Shown: positions 20,724-32,049 of the stretch, piece by piece
How the letters are laid out: the number at the start of each line of letters is the position of its first letter
How positions within the stretch are numbered: the first letter of the stretch is position 1
Assembly (NCBI GenBank): GCA_038380435.1
Contig: JAWZYU010000019.1
Coordinates: 28,545,801 to 28,609,800, forward strand
Direction: 5' to 3'
Length of the DNA: 64,000 bases
Source: Ryuthela nishihirai
Lineage: Eukaryota > Arthropoda > Arachnida > Araneae > Heptathelidae
Notes under the pieces: model-generated
Told to the model about the DNA's origin: nothing
What the model saw: the letters and a program-made list of their open reading frames with translations, nothing else
Databases searched by the model: none
Made by a program: the position numbers and the translations under genes

Positions 20724-22002
20724 TCTCGTTTTCAAAGAGAAAGAAGTTTTTCTTTTACCTATTGTTTCATTCCTTAAAAGTTTTAATTTGAGCTAGCTGA
20801 TGATGGAAAATATTCAAATACTATTTCATTTATAATTTTACAACAATTCGCCTTTTAATTCTAAAATCTGAAAAGTTGCATTTTCCACACCTCTACTCAA
20901 AAAAGTAGGTAGATTATTGCTGTCAGAGAAATATCTCTTAAAAGCAGCCACTAATTTTTCAAATTTTTATTCTATAGATGTTATTTGTAAAATAGCAATA
21001 TATTTACGGGTAATCATTTCAGTGATCAGTAAAGATATATATATGTATTAAAACTACTAAGTATTTGAAAAATGCGAATTATAAAAAATCCATTAGTACC
21101 AATCAAATTAAAAAAGAGTTTTCTAAATATCATTTTCATTATTTTCAATGAAACCTTCACGACCTTCACATTCCACCACCAAAATTTCACATTTCTGTCA
21201 TTAATACATAGTTGCAATATTCGTTTGTTTTGGAATTTTCAGCTCTTTTGCCGTTAGAGAGGCGCAATTATAGTGTTCGAAAGATTCCATAAGTGCGAAT
21301 CATAATATTTTATCAATTCCTATCTATTCCTAAAAAAATGTTTTTTAATTCATCTTTAAAAAAAATGTCTTTTCCCACCCACCCTGGGTGTAAGAGGTCA
21401 ATTCATCATTCCCAATGGAAACATCATGGCGTTCACACTCCACCACCAAAATTTAAAATTTCTAGCTTAAATATATGGTTTGTAATATTTGTTTAAAAAT
21501 TTGGAATTTGCAAATTTTTCCACCGTTAGAGGGCACAATTATAGTTTTCTGAAGATTTAAAAGTATGAATCATAATATTTTATCAATTCTTATCTAACCC
21601 GAAAATAAATTTTCTTTTATCTCTGAAAAGAAACAATTATCTGCTAAAACTAAAAAGATGTGTTTTTCCGCCCCCTCTGGGTCTAAAGGGTCAACTCATT
21701 GTTGTCAGTGGAAACGTCGTGACCTTCATATTCCACCAGTAAAATTTCAAATTTCTAGCGTAAATACATCGTTTGCAATATTCGTTTGAAATTTTGGAAT
21801 TTTCAAAATTTTACCCCACTAGATGGCGTAATTATAGTTTTAAAGAATTTCGGAAAGTGTATATCGTAATGTTTCATCAATACCTATCCAACACAAAAAG
21901 AATTTTTAGTTTATCTCTTTAAACGAAAAAGTTCGTTGTCTACAGACAGTCAGACAGACGACAAAGTGAAACTATTATCTTCGTTTCCTTTGAAAACGAG
22001 AT
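20724..22002. mobile_element. TIR-bounded element with internal ~270-bp tandem repeats
   Basis: Short terminal inverted repeat TCTCGTTTTCAAAG at 20724-20737 and its complement at 21989-22002. Inside are about three and a half diverged units marked by GAATCATAATATTTTATCAA (21297, 21565), ATCGTAATGTTTCATCAA (21862) and a decayed earlier unit near 21072. Each unit has a CCACC-AAAATTTCAAATTTCT block and an AATTATAGTTT block. A motif GTCAGACAGACGACAAAGTG is close to the right end. No transposase is encoded, so it is non-autonomous. Superfamily unknown. Confidence 0.65.
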
Positions 22003-22179
22003 AAAAAAAGAGTTCAATAGCAAACTATATAGTAGCTCTTTTTTTTAAAAAAGAGCTAAAATCCCTGTTGCATGTAATTATATGAAGATTTTCAACTAAA
22101 TTTAGGACTCAGGATTACAGGCACGGATTAAAGACTACAATCCGAGTGTGGTCTGCATCCCTTGCGTTAGTCACTTTTT

Positions 22180-22578
22180 GGGCGGGGGTGGCTCAGTCGG
22201 TAGCGCGCCAGGCTCGTAATCTGTAGTTCCTAGATTCGAGTTCCAGCTGGGTCAGCGTTGAGAATTATCTCCGCAAAATTCTCCGCCCTGCCCACGGTCA
22301 GTAGGGAAAACCGATGGGCTTGGAAAGGCCGCCGTCCGTCAGATGGGACGTTAAGCCGCGGCTCCGTGTGCGGGAGAGCCATACCCTGTGCGCGTTAAAG
22401 AACACGCTGGATGGCCTTGACGGGAGGCTACCATCTGTCTCCCAACAGCTGTTCCAGTGGGTCCCCTTCCCCAACCTTCTCTGAGCCTTCGGGGTGCTTG
22501 TGACCTGGCCATTTAGCCCATGGTGTGCAAAAAAGTGCCGCTAAGAAGTAAAACAACCCACAACAACCCAACCCAACT
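22180..22578 (+). mobile_element. SINE-A copy, full length
   Basis: Forward copy from GGGCGGGGGTGGCTCAGTCGG to tail AACCCACAACAACCCAACCC. No clear target duplication. Confidence 0.95.
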
Positions 22579-23250
22579 AAATTTGGAAATCACTTTCGAC
22601 TTCCCTCCGAATTTTAAAAATAAAGACCGAAAAATAATGTAAAGCACCAGAAGGGAAATACTTTTGCTTTCCTGAGCTGTTATTAATCTCTTAATATTCC
22701 TTTAAATATAAGTTTTTATTTAAAAAATATACACATACATACAAGTAGTTCTAGATTTACAGAGTTTCTTTATACGGATTTTCACACATGACGAAAATAC
22801 ATCACCGAAAACTTTTCGCAGCCACGGAAATTTTTCGGTCAAGTTTTTTCTTTACAGCTATAAATGTAATAATTAATGTCAAGGATGATGTTTTAATCGC
22901 CGAGGATACTGATCCCGAACTTTATTTCTTGATTATTTAATGATCGCTATCGATTCCTCTTCACCTGGAAATCCTCTTCACCATATTCCTATGTCATATA
23001 TAAATAAACAAATCGGAATTTTAAAAATTACTTATTATGTCATTTTCATTGTCAAAAATAGTTACTTTTATAATATTTAAAAATTAAAATACTGATTTTG
23101 CTTTTTAAGGTTATGTGTAATACATGGGAAGGGGGAGTAAGGGAAATTGTCGCAAGAGCCGGATAGGGAGAAGATTAAAAAGCATCTCCCAACTCTATCC
23201 CCTAATGAAATTTCATTTTAATATTTTCATTCATGTTTACGTACAGGATG
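22579..23250. other. AT-rich non-coding stretch
   Basis: No recognisable feature. Confidence 0.45.
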
Positions 23251-23255
23251 AACTA

Positions 23256-23805
23256 GGGACGTGGGGTTGGCTTAGTCGGTAGTGCGCCAGGCTTGTAATT
23301 TGAAGTTCCCAGGTTCAAGTCCCAAATGTTCCACGGTGAGATTTATCTACGTTAACCCCTACCCTGACGTTCGGGGAGAAAGGGGGACACCAAGGGCTTG
23401 GAAAAAATCACCGTCCGTCTGATGGGACGTTTAATGATGATTGGCTGTGTCCTAAGTGATTGACATGTGATTATTATCTTATGGAACGTTAAGCCGTGTC
23501 TCTGTGTGAAGGAAAACCATACGCTGTGCACATTAAAAAAAACACGCTGAATGGATTTGACGGGAGGATCCATCTTTCCTAAGAGTTGTTCAGTGGGTTC
23601 CCTTGAACTTTCTATGATCTCATTAAAAAACACGCTGAATGGCTTTGACGGGAGGCTCCATCTGTTTCCTAAGAGTTGTTCAGTGGGTTCCCTTCCTTGA
23701 ACTTTCTCTGTTCCTTTGGGGTCCTTATGACATGGCTATTTATGCCCATTGTGTATCAAAAAAAAAGTGTCGCTCAGAAGTGAAAGAATCCAACTCAATC
23801 CTACT
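23256..23805 (+). mobile_element. SINE-A copy with internal duplication and insertion
   Basis: Forward copy with normal head. About 40 bp of foreign sequence (GATTGGCTGTGTCCTAAGTG) sits inside the GGGACGTT block near 23430. The block from ATTAAAAAAAACACGCTGAA (23532) is repeated at 23622, a ~90-bp direct duplication covering the GGCCTTGACGGGAGGCT and TGTTCAGTGGGTTCCC parts. Confidence 0.85.
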
Positions 23806-23969
23806 GCTTGTGAGTATATTACTACAGTTATTGTAAAATGTCGTTGTTCAGCCCTGGAGAATAGGCTGGATGTACATTTTGTTTATGAATTTTGCTTCCG
23901 AAACGTCAGGCAAGCGAAGGAAGGGTAGAAACATTGTTATCAAAATCTAGGCCAGCCCTCACAGAATAT

Positions 23970-24490
23970 GTTGAGTTGTATTACCTCTGAGCGGCACTTT
24001 TTTTGCACACAATGGACAAAACGGTCAGGTTACTACGACCCCAAGGGCTGAGAGAAGGTTGGAGGGAGGAGGCTCGCTGGAACAGCTGTCGGGAGACAGA
24101 TGATAGCCTACCATCAAGACTATCCAGCACATGTTCTTTAACGCGCACAGGGTATGGCTATTTGCATGGAACGACGGCTTAACGTCGCATCAGACGGACG
24201 TGGGGGGGGGACCCACTAGGCAGCTTTAGGGAGACAGATGGCAACCTCCCGTCAAGGCCATTCAGCGTGTTCTTTAACCTAAAGAGTGTATGGCTCTTCC
24301 ACACACGGAGCCACGTCTTAACACCCATCAGACGGACGGTGACCTTTCCAAACTCATCGGTGTTCCCTTATGACCGTGGGCAGAGCGGGGAATTTTGCGG
24401 AGATAAATATCAATCCTAACCCAGCTGGGACTTGATCTGGAAACTGCAGATTACGAGACTGGCGCGCTATCGACTGAACCATCCCCCCAC
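23970..24490 (-). mobile_element. SINE-A copy with duplicated body (or two fused copies)
   Basis: Reverse copy. The body from GACCCACTGG-like to CGGACGG appears twice (24065-24200 and 24208-24335), joined by a G9 run near 24202-24210. The second part leads to a complete tRNA-like head ending at 24488. Either an internal duplication or a second insertion. Confidence 0.8.
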
Positions 24491-24494
24491 CCTC

Positions 24495-24678
24495 CTTGTA
24501 CAGGAGAGGTATACCCTCTGCACGTTAATAAACTTGTAGGATGGCCTTGACATGAGTTTTTCATGTCTCCAAATCCTTTCTCAACCTCCTATGAATCCTT
24601 GGGGGTTCTTGTGGCCTGGCTGCTTAGCGAATTTTATGCAAAAACGTGCCACTTCAGATGTAAAACAACACAGTATAG
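24495..24678 (+). mobile_element. SINE-A 3' half, head-to-head with the previous copy
   Basis: Forward fragment from AGGAGAGGTATACCCTCTGC to AAACAACACAG, 5'-truncated. Confidence 0.75.
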
Positions 24679-24754
24679 TACGTCATAGACGAGAGCATGG
24701 ATGAGAAAGGCAAGACTGCAACAGAAAGACAACTTGCAATAGAAAGAAAACATT

Positions 24755-25012
24755 ATTGGGTTGTTTTACCTGTGAGCTGCGCTTTTTTGCACACAATGGG
24801 CTAAATGGCCAGATCACAAGGACCCCAAGGGCTTAGAGAAGGTTTGGAGAAGGGGAGCAACTAGACAGCTATAGGTAGACAGATGGTAGCCTCCAGTCAA
24901 GGCCATCCAGCGTGTTCTCTAACGTGCACAAGGTATGGCCCTCCCGTACACGGGGAAAACGGCTTAACGACCCATCCGACGGACGATGACCTTTCCAAGC
25001 CCCATAGGTGAT
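24755..25012 (-). mobile_element. SINE-A copy, lacking the tRNA head
   Basis: Reverse copy from ATTGGGTTGTTTTACC to the CCTTTCCAAGCCC block, then unrelated sequence. Confidence 0.85.
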
Positions 25013-26098
25013 GTTATTGGACACTTGAATCCAGGCCCTATTGCTCAGTAACCAATCCCATGAACTGTCGTTACAGTCCATTGTTTTTCCTCTGAATAAA
25101 CCAACTATTAAAGAACAAATACCGGTAAGTAATAATCTGATTAATTTTCTTTATAACACCCAAGGTTGACATTTATTCCTCCTCGTAATCCCGCACTTCC
25201 AGCTGGAGTTACATCACATCGTATCAGAGAACCTCATCCAAAAACTACGAACAAACTCCCCCAAATAAAGCAATCACTTCATAAGATAATGCCAGTGCAT
25301 CCATTTCCTTGTCAACACCACCTGACAAGCATAATCAACTTGCTCATTAATCTGTAAATTAAAATTAGTTGCAAAAAAAAAAAACTCGACAAGGCTTATA
25401 AAAAAAACGTACTAGGCAAAGAATTCTGTCTTGGTTCTGTACTTAACGAAAGAGTGCACAGACGCTCTTATACCTTCAAGCGAAAAAAATGTGTTGTGCT
25501 TGACAGGTGATTGTTTTTATGCCAGGAGAACTTTAAAAAAAATCGGACAACTTGATCTTTGTTTTTCGCGGAGAAAACCGAACATGTCTCATGGGCTTTT
25601 TAACGCATCTTGATTTTTTGCTGTTCGTGTCAATCTTATTAAGACTCTTGAATGTTTGATGACATCATACATCACGTGCCCGCCCAACTGCTTGTTCAAC
25701 ATACGGATTAGAGAGTACTATGCTCTATAAACGTGGCTGCTAATTCCTGTAGAAGTTATTTGATTTCTCTATTCCTTTGAGAAAAGTGTTAGAAATAAAT
25801 TTCATTATCTGAAAAATGGCATAATCTTGCGCGTAATTTCCATCTTATAATATATTTACGCTGCAAAGTTGTTTGGCGATTTATGTTGGGGTGTTTTAAT
25901 TCAGCGAGAGTCGCTTTTACATCCCCCACCTTCTCAATTAGGTACTGCATTATTACTCAATTAAATATTACAGAACTGCTGCATGCGTCTTTATGCCTAA
26001 AATAACCAATAAGATAGACAAATAGATCTTATATTCCCAAGAGGTTAGAACATTTGCATAAAAACTAGGTTGCCACGTCCTCAACATAGTTGGGTTGC
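25013..26098. other. Unannotated sequence
   Basis: No recognisable gene or repeat. Short open frames at 25166-25613 show no domain or splice evidence. Confidence 0.4.
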
Positions 26099-26102
26099 AA
26101 CA

Positions 26103-26492
26103 TATCCAACTGGGTTGGGTTGTTTTACCTCCGAGCTGCACTCTTTGCATACAATTGGCTAAATGGCAAAGTCACAAGGACTCCGAAGGCTAAGAGAAGG
26201 TTGAGGGGAAGGGGCCCACTGAACACGTGTTGCGAGACAGATGGTAGGTTCCCGTCAAGGCCATCCGTGTTCTTTAAAGTAAACAGGGTATGGCTCTTCC
26301 GCACACGGGACCACGGTTTAACACCCATCCTACGAATGCCGACCTATTCGAGCTCATGTGTTCCCTACTGATGGTGGGTAGGGCCGGGAGTTATGCGGAG
26401 ATAAATCTCAACGCTGATGCAGCTGGGACTCGAACTTGGGAACTACATATTACGAGCTTGGCGCTCCACCGACTGAGCACTCCCATCTCCGC
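26103..26492 (-). mobile_element. SINE-A copy, full length, diverged
   Basis: Reverse copy with TGGGTTGGGTTGTTTTACC tail and tRNA-like head (GGGACTCGAACTTGGGAAC complement) ending near 26490. Confidence 0.9.
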
Positions 26493-26527
26493 ACATGTAG
26501 ATATGAAAATATTGTCTATCTGTAAGG

Positions 26528-26802
26528 AAATCCCCGCCCTGCCCACGGTCAGTAGGGAACACCGGTGGGCTGGAAAGGACACCGGCCGACAGATGGGAGG
26601 TTAATCGTGGTGCCATACTCTGTGCACTTTAAAGAACACAATGGATAGCCTTGACGGGAGGCTACCATCTGTGTCCCAACAGCTGTTCCAGTGGGTCCCC
26701 TCCAACCAAACTTCTCTGAGCTGTCGGGGTGATTGTGACACGGCCATTTAGCCCATTGTGTGCAGAAAACTGCACCTGAGAGGCGAAACAATGGAACCCA
26801 AC
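26528..26802 (+). mobile_element. SINE-A copy, 5'-truncated
   Basis: Forward copy beginning at CCCCGCCCTGCCCACGGTC (no tRNA head), ending AATGGAACCCAACCC. It lies head-to-head with the previous copy. Confidence 0.85.
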
Positions 26803-27605
26803 CCATATCTACATGTACTAGAATACCTGATTCGGAAAAAAACGATTTACTAAGTAATATAGTTATGATCATTTTGAAATAACTGCTCCATTTTAAAATA
26901 TATTTACAAGAAAAAATACTAATTTTTTTCATTAGAAAATATTTCATAAAATGAGACATATTCAAGAAACGACAATGTTTACATCTAAAGCCAAGACATC
27001 GATCACGGATCGAAAACCTGCTCTAAGTTGCCATGTAAACAGAGATAACAAAATAACATATCATTCATTGAATTACATAGTATCTCTGAAAGCAAATATG
27101 AATACGTAATGCATTTGAATACACTGGTAACTGGTGATTACATGCCATTGAAAAGCTAATGAAATTCTATCGAAAAAAAAAAAGAAACTATCGATATTAT
27201 GATGTAGCTACTTGTATGCGAATAAATGCTTTTTTTCTTTCCTTATTTCTTTTGATAAAGTTGACGTAAATTATGGGCCACTACATTTCAATGTCGATAT
27301 AAAAATGATGGATCATCTAAACAACGTAGTTGGATACGACAACTGGAGAAACATTTGTATACCATCAAGTTAAATTGAATTCCGATGATCTTCCTTTTTT
27401 TTGTCTATTGCTTTCAGAACTTTTATGCTTTCAGCTTCATTGTGTTGATATAGTACAATGTAAAATGATCATTTGCGATGATAAAGAAAAGAGAATTTGA
27501 TGAACTAAATATGGATGTAGAGTTTTTTCGAACGTAAGTGAATCACCAACTGTATCAGTATTTTAAATTTCAGTTGCGAAATAAAAGTGTTTCCTCATAT
27601 TCCAA
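26803..27605. other. Unannotated sequence
   Basis: AT-rich, no recognisable feature. Confidence 0.4.
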
Positions 27606-28085
27606 TAGAGAAGTAGGGAAGGTATAGATGAGTAATCAGTGTTCAGACGTGTAAGGAATGCAAAGACTGGCTATCAGTGTTAAGACGAGTAAGCAAAATT
27701 ACGACGAGTAGGCTATGAAAAGACTATCGATCAGCATTAAGACGAGCAATTAAAATTGGTAAGAGTAGGGAATGAAAAGACCAGCGATCAGTGTTGAGAC
27801 GAACAATCAGAGATAAGACGAATAGAGAATGCAAAGACTAGAGAATAGTGTTAAGACGAGCAATTAAATTTAATAAGAGTAGGGAATGAAAAGACTAACG
27901 ATCAGTGTTAAAAGAGTAATGCAAATACTATCGATCAGTGTTAAAAGAGTAATGCAAATACTATCGATCAGTGTTAAGACGAGTAATCTGAGTTAAGACG
28001 AGTAGAGAAGGCAAAGACTAGTAATCAGTGTTAAAACGAGTAGGGAACGCAAAGACTAGTGCCTTCTCTACTCGTTTTAACACGT
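27606..28085. repeat. Degenerate minisatellite (CAGTGTTAAGACGAG type), block 1
   Basis: Units of 25-70 bp made of the words ATCAGTGTTAAGACGAGTA, GGGAATGCAAAGACTAGCG and AATTAAAATTAATAAGAGTA. A 43-bp unit with GCAAATACTATCGATCAGTG is directly doubled at 27915-27990. At 28028-28083 the array folds back on itself (see findings). Confidence 0.85.
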
Positions 28086-28300
28086 TGTTCCCATGGTCGA
28101 GTGGTTAGCGCGCTTGGCTAGTGATCTAAGGGACCTGGGTTCGAGCCCCGGGTAAGGCATGGATGTATGTGTCGTTTTTCTGTTGAGGTTCTGCCATCCT
28201 CTCAGACCTTCTACTGTGGCATATAAACTGACAGGCTCCTGTCAGACCTCTGTGGCAAGCAGCTACTTGAGGGGGTATTTATTATTTATATATCTCTGAT
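28086..28300 (+). mobile_element. SINE-B copy (tRNA-derived), full length
   Basis: tRNA-like head with A box TGGTCGAGTGGTTAGCGCGC and B box GGGTTCGAGCCCCGGGT, then a short ~130-bp body (GTGTCGTTTTTCTGTTGAGG; TATAAACTGACAGGCTCCTG; AGACCTCTGTGGCAAGCAGC) and a TATTTATTATTTATA tail. It interrupts the minisatellite. Confidence 0.9.
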
Positions 28301-28716
28301 TGTTCGTCTCAAGGCGAACATTGTTAAAACGACCATTGTTAAGAAGAGCAATTAAAATTAATAAGAGTAGGGAATAATAAGACTAGCGATCAGTGTTAAA
28401 CGAGTAGGGGAACTCAAATACTATCGATCATTGTTAAGACGAGTAATCTGAGTTAAGACGAGTAGAGAATGCAAAGAGTAGCAATCAGTGTTAAAACGAG
28501 TAGGGAACGCAAAGACTTGCGATCATTGTTAAGACGAGTAATTAAAATTAAGAAGAATAGAGAATGCAAAGACTAGCGATCAGTGTTAAGACGAGCAATC
28601 AGAGATAAGACGAGTAGGGAATGAAAAGACTAGCGATCAGTGTTAAGACGAGCAATTAAAATTAATAAGAGTAGGAATGCAACGCTGTGGAATCATTCTT
28701 AAGACAAATAATCAGA
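28301..28716. repeat. Degenerate minisatellite (CAGTGTTAAGACGAG type), block 2
   Basis: Continuation of block 1 in the same unit words after the SINE-B insertion. Confidence 0.85.
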
Positions 28717-29100
28717 GTTGGATTATTTTACCTCTGAGAGGCACATTTTTTCAAGTAATTGGGTAAATGACCAGGTCAAAAGGATACCAAGGGCTCACAG
28801 AAGTTTGGGGAAGATAACTCACTGAACAACTGTTAGGAGACAGATAGAAGCATCCCGTCCAGGTCATCCGGGGTATTCTTTAACGTGATCAGGGCATGGC
28901 TCTCCTACACAAAGTAACATGGCTTAATGTCCTATCTGAAGGACGGCGGTCTTTCAAAGACCGTGGTTGTCCCTTTTCTGACCGACAGAAGGGTGAAGGT
29001 TTGGCAAAGATAAATCTCAGCGTTGGCCCACATGGAACTCGAACCTGAGGACTACAGATTAAGAGTCAGGCGCACTACTGACTGAGTCAGTCTCTGCCCC
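28717..29100 (-). mobile_element. SINE-A copy, full length, diverged, inside the minisatellite
   Basis: Reverse copy from TTGGATTATTTTACCTCTG to a head ending in CTCTGCCCC. Strong divergence from the consensus suggests an older insertion than the one at 29764. Confidence 0.9.
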
Positions 29101-29763
29101 ATTAGATGAGTAATCACTGTTAAGACGATGTCTTAACACTGATATGTGAGGCAGTGAAAAGGAGAGTAATCAGTGATAAGACGAGTGAGAATGAAAAGAC
29201 CAGTAGTCAGCATTCTACAACTTGGCAATGCAAAGACGAGCCATCAATGTTAAGAACAGCATTCAAAGTTGTGACGAGTAATGAATGGAAAGAAAAGTTA
29301 TTAGTGTTAAGACGAGCAGGCAAAGCAAAAGGGAGCAGCAACCAGTGATAAGACGAGTAATCAACATTCTCTGACTAGGCAAAAAGACGAGCAATCAGTT
29401 GTCATTGACGAGCAGCGGACGCAAAGGCGAGCAATCAGTGATCGACGAGTAGGTAATTCCAAGAGGAGTAATCAATGTTACGACGAGGTAGCAATGTGGA
29501 ACGAGCAATGAGTATTATGACGATTAGTCGATGGAAAGACGAGTGATTAATGCAGAATGCGTGGCCAATGAAAAGACGAGCAATCAGCATTAAGAAGACG
29601 AGGGAATGCAAAAAAGAGTAATCAGTGTTAAGACAAGTAGGGAACGTAAAGACAAGCAATCAGTTTTAAGATAAATAGGAAGCGAAAAGACGAGTAATCA
29701 GTATTAATGTGAATAGGCAGTACCAATGTGAGAAATTAATGATGATGAGTAAACAGTATTAAG
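29101..29763. repeat. Degenerate minisatellite (CAGTGTTAAGACGAG type), block 3
   Basis: Same words, more decayed (AATCAGTGATAAGACGAGTA; GACGAGCAATCAG). Confidence 0.8.
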
Positions 29764-30143
29764 TTGGGTTGTTTTACCTCTGAGCGGCACTTTTTTTCAC
29801 ACCATAGGCTAAATGGCCAGGTCACATGGACTCCGAAGGCTCAGAGAAGGTTGGGGGAGGAGACCCACTGGAACAGCTGTTGGGAGACAGATGGTAGCCT
29901 CCCGTCAAGTCCATCCAGTGTGCTCTTTAACGTGCACAGGTATGGCTCTCCCGCACACGGATCACGGCTTAACGCCCCATCCGACGGACGGCGACCTTTC
30001 CAAGCTCATTGGTGTCCCGTATTCACCATGGGCAGGCGGGAGATTTTGCGGAGATAAACCTCAACGCGGCCCCAGCTGGGACTCGAACCTGTGAACTACA
30101 GATTACGAGCCTGGCGCTCTACTGATTGAGCCACCCCCGCCCC
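29764..30143 (-). mobile_element. SINE-A copy, full length with target duplication, inside the minisatellite
   Basis: Reverse copy close to consensus. Target duplication AACAGTATTAAG at 29752-29763 and 30144-30155. Confidence 0.95.
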
Positions 30144-30265
30144 AACAGTATTAAGACGAGTAAGTAATGCAAAGACGGTGATCAGTACATAGAGGCGAAC
30201 AGTCGATGGAGAGACGAGTGACTAATACACAGAACGAGTAAGCAATTCAGAAAAGCGTATATAAC
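30144..30265. repeat. Degenerate minisatellite, block 4 (end)
   Basis: Last recognisable units after the SINE, fading out near 30260. Confidence 0.7.
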
Positions 30266-30527
30266 ATTGATCAATTAAGCAGGAGATCACGAGTCTAAAT
30301 CTGGAAGCCGAATTGGGAATATTTTGGTTAACCTAGAGCAGGGGTTTTACCCAATAAGATTTACATGTTTCATGTATATAATTTTTTTTTAATGTCATTG
30401 ACGTTTCTTTTTTTTTTCATTGAATGCTTCATAAATTATTCCTGGGCTAAGGTAGGGGTCAATCTGTGGCACGTGCAGCTCTTGTCAGTGTCATAATTCT
30501 TGATTTTCTTGATCTTTAGGAATTGTC
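30266..30527. other. Unannotated sequence
   Basis: No recognisable feature apart from T-rich runs. Confidence 0.4.
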
Positions 30528-31236
30528 GGTTCGCATGGCTTGCTTCTGAATCCATCTATGGGTTGGGTTGTTTTACCTCTTAGCGGCACTTTTTTGCACA
30601 CCATGGGCTAAATGGCCAGGTCACATGGACCCCGAAGGCTCAGAGAAGGTTGGGGGAGGGGACCCACTGGAACAGCTGTTGGGAGACAGATGGTAGCCCC
30701 CCGTCAAGGCAATCCAGCGTGTTCTTTAACGTGCACAGGGTATGTCTCTCCCGCACACGGGGCCACGGCTTAACGTCCCATCAGACGGACGGCGGCCTTT
30801 CCAAGCTCATCGGTGTCCCCTACTGACCACGGGCAGGGCGGCGAATTTTGCGGAGATAAATCTCAACGCTGACCCAGCTGGGACTCGAACCTTGGAACTA
30901 CAGATTACGAGCCTGGCGTGCTACCGACTGAGCCACCCCCGCCCCGTATGGTCTTTTGGATCCATCCGTTGGTGGCAAGTGATGACTTTTGAATCCATTT
31001 GTTGGTGGCAAGTGATGGCTTTTGGATCCATTTGTTGGTGGCAGGTGATGGCTTTTAGATCCATCTCTGGGTGACAAGTGAAGGCATTTGGATCCATGTG
31101 TGACTGACACACGATGGCTTTTGCATCTTTGTCTGGGAGACAAGGGATGGCTTTTGGATTCTTCTCTGGGTGACATGAGATGGCTTTTGGATTCTTCTCT
31201 GGGTGACATGAGATGGCTTTTCGATTCATCTCTGGC
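30528..31236 (-). repeat. 33-bp (11-codon) tandem array, reverse copy, interrupted by a SINE
   Basis: About nine units of 33 bp built on TTGGTGGCAAGTGATGGCTT, then TTGGATCCATTTG. On the minus strand it reads as an 11-residue repeat (DPKAITCHQQM type) in one frame and SKSHLMSPREE in another, without stops. One partial unit (TTCTGAATCCATCTATGG) lies left of the SINE at 30560-30945, the rest to its right. An inverted copy is at 32846-33015. Confidence 0.9.
30560..30945 (-). mobile_element. SINE-A copy, full length, inside the 33-bp array
   Basis: Near-consensus reverse copy. The equivalent site in the inverted array at about 32930 is empty, which shows the insertion came after the array was duplicated. 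Possible short target duplication TATGG. Confidence 0.95.
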
Positions 31237-31470
31237 TAGCTCCGGCCCCGACATATTTCCAACATAATGTGGCATAATGAGGAAAAAAGGTTTTCTACCC
31301 TTGGGTTAAGTTGTTAAAATAGACTTATAATTGTCTACAGTCCAGTTCGTATCTCTGATTCAGATGCAATATAATTAGTGAATTTCGAACCAGCAGATAT
31401 CAACCAGTTTATTTGAACAAATACTATTTCTTTGTCACTCTTGTGTGCTATTGATTTCCTAAAAACTACA
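31237..31470. other. Unannotated sequence
   Basis: No recognisable feature. Confidence 0.4.
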
Positions 31471-31725
31471 GTAGCCTCACCGTCAAGGCCATCCAGCGTG
31501 TTCTTTAACGTGCAAGGGTATGGCTCTCCCGCACAGGGAGCCACGGCTTAACGTCCCATCCGACGGACGGTGGCCTTTCCAAGCCCATCGGTGTCCCCTA
31601 CTGATCGTGGGCAGGGCGGGGAATTTTGCAGACATAAATCTCAACGCTGACCCAGATGGGACTCGAACCTGGTAACGGCAGATTACGAGCCTGGCGCGCT
31701 ACCGACTAGCCACCCCCCGCCCCAG
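31471..31725 (-). mobile_element. SINE-A copy, 3'-truncated
   Basis: Reverse copy that starts within the body (TAGCCTCACCGTCAAGGCC) and runs to a complete tRNA-like head at 31725; the tail and 3' third are missing. Confidence 0.9.
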
Positions 31726-31733
31726 CAACATAT

Positions 31734-31930
31734 AGACTTACGATAGTGAAAAGACAAACACTTACTTACATGCAAAATTAAACTTCACGGACACTTACTG
31801 CTTACACGTACACTACTTGTATGTAAATTTAGACTTCCGATAATGAAAGACAAACTCCTACTCACATGAAAAATTTTAAACTTCTCAAAGGCTCACTGCT
31901 TACACGTTCACTACTTGTATGTAAATGTGA
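31734..31930. repeat. Direct repeat, 97-bp unit x2
   Basis: AGACTTACGATAGTGAAAAG at 31734 and AGACTTCCGATAATGAAAG at 31831 start two collinear units that share ACACTTACTGCTTACACGTA and CTACTTGTATGTAAAT. Confidence 0.8.
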
Positions 31931-31949
31931 AAGTCACAACGGGGAATAC

Positions 31950-32020
31950 CCGGATTTGCATGAAATATGCGCACCGCATAACTTCAAAACCGCATTAAAA
32001 AGATACGCATAAAAAGAGAT
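31950..32020. repeat. Tigger/pogo-like end fragment
   Basis: ACCGCATAAC, AACCGCATTAAAAAGATACG and CATAAAAAGAGATT resemble the terminal region of the Tigger at 34900-35082, which has ACCGCATAAAAAGAGACTCG. Probably a fragment of a related element. Confidence 0.4.
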
Positions 32021-32049
32021 TGTAATTATATTTCATTAGTACATACGCT

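Noticed and set aside
30898..31275. 125-codon frame with 11-residue repeats as an active gene
   Set aside because: It starts in a SINE head and runs into unrelated sequence. The repeat is kept as a finding, but there is no promoter, splice or start evidence for a gene here.
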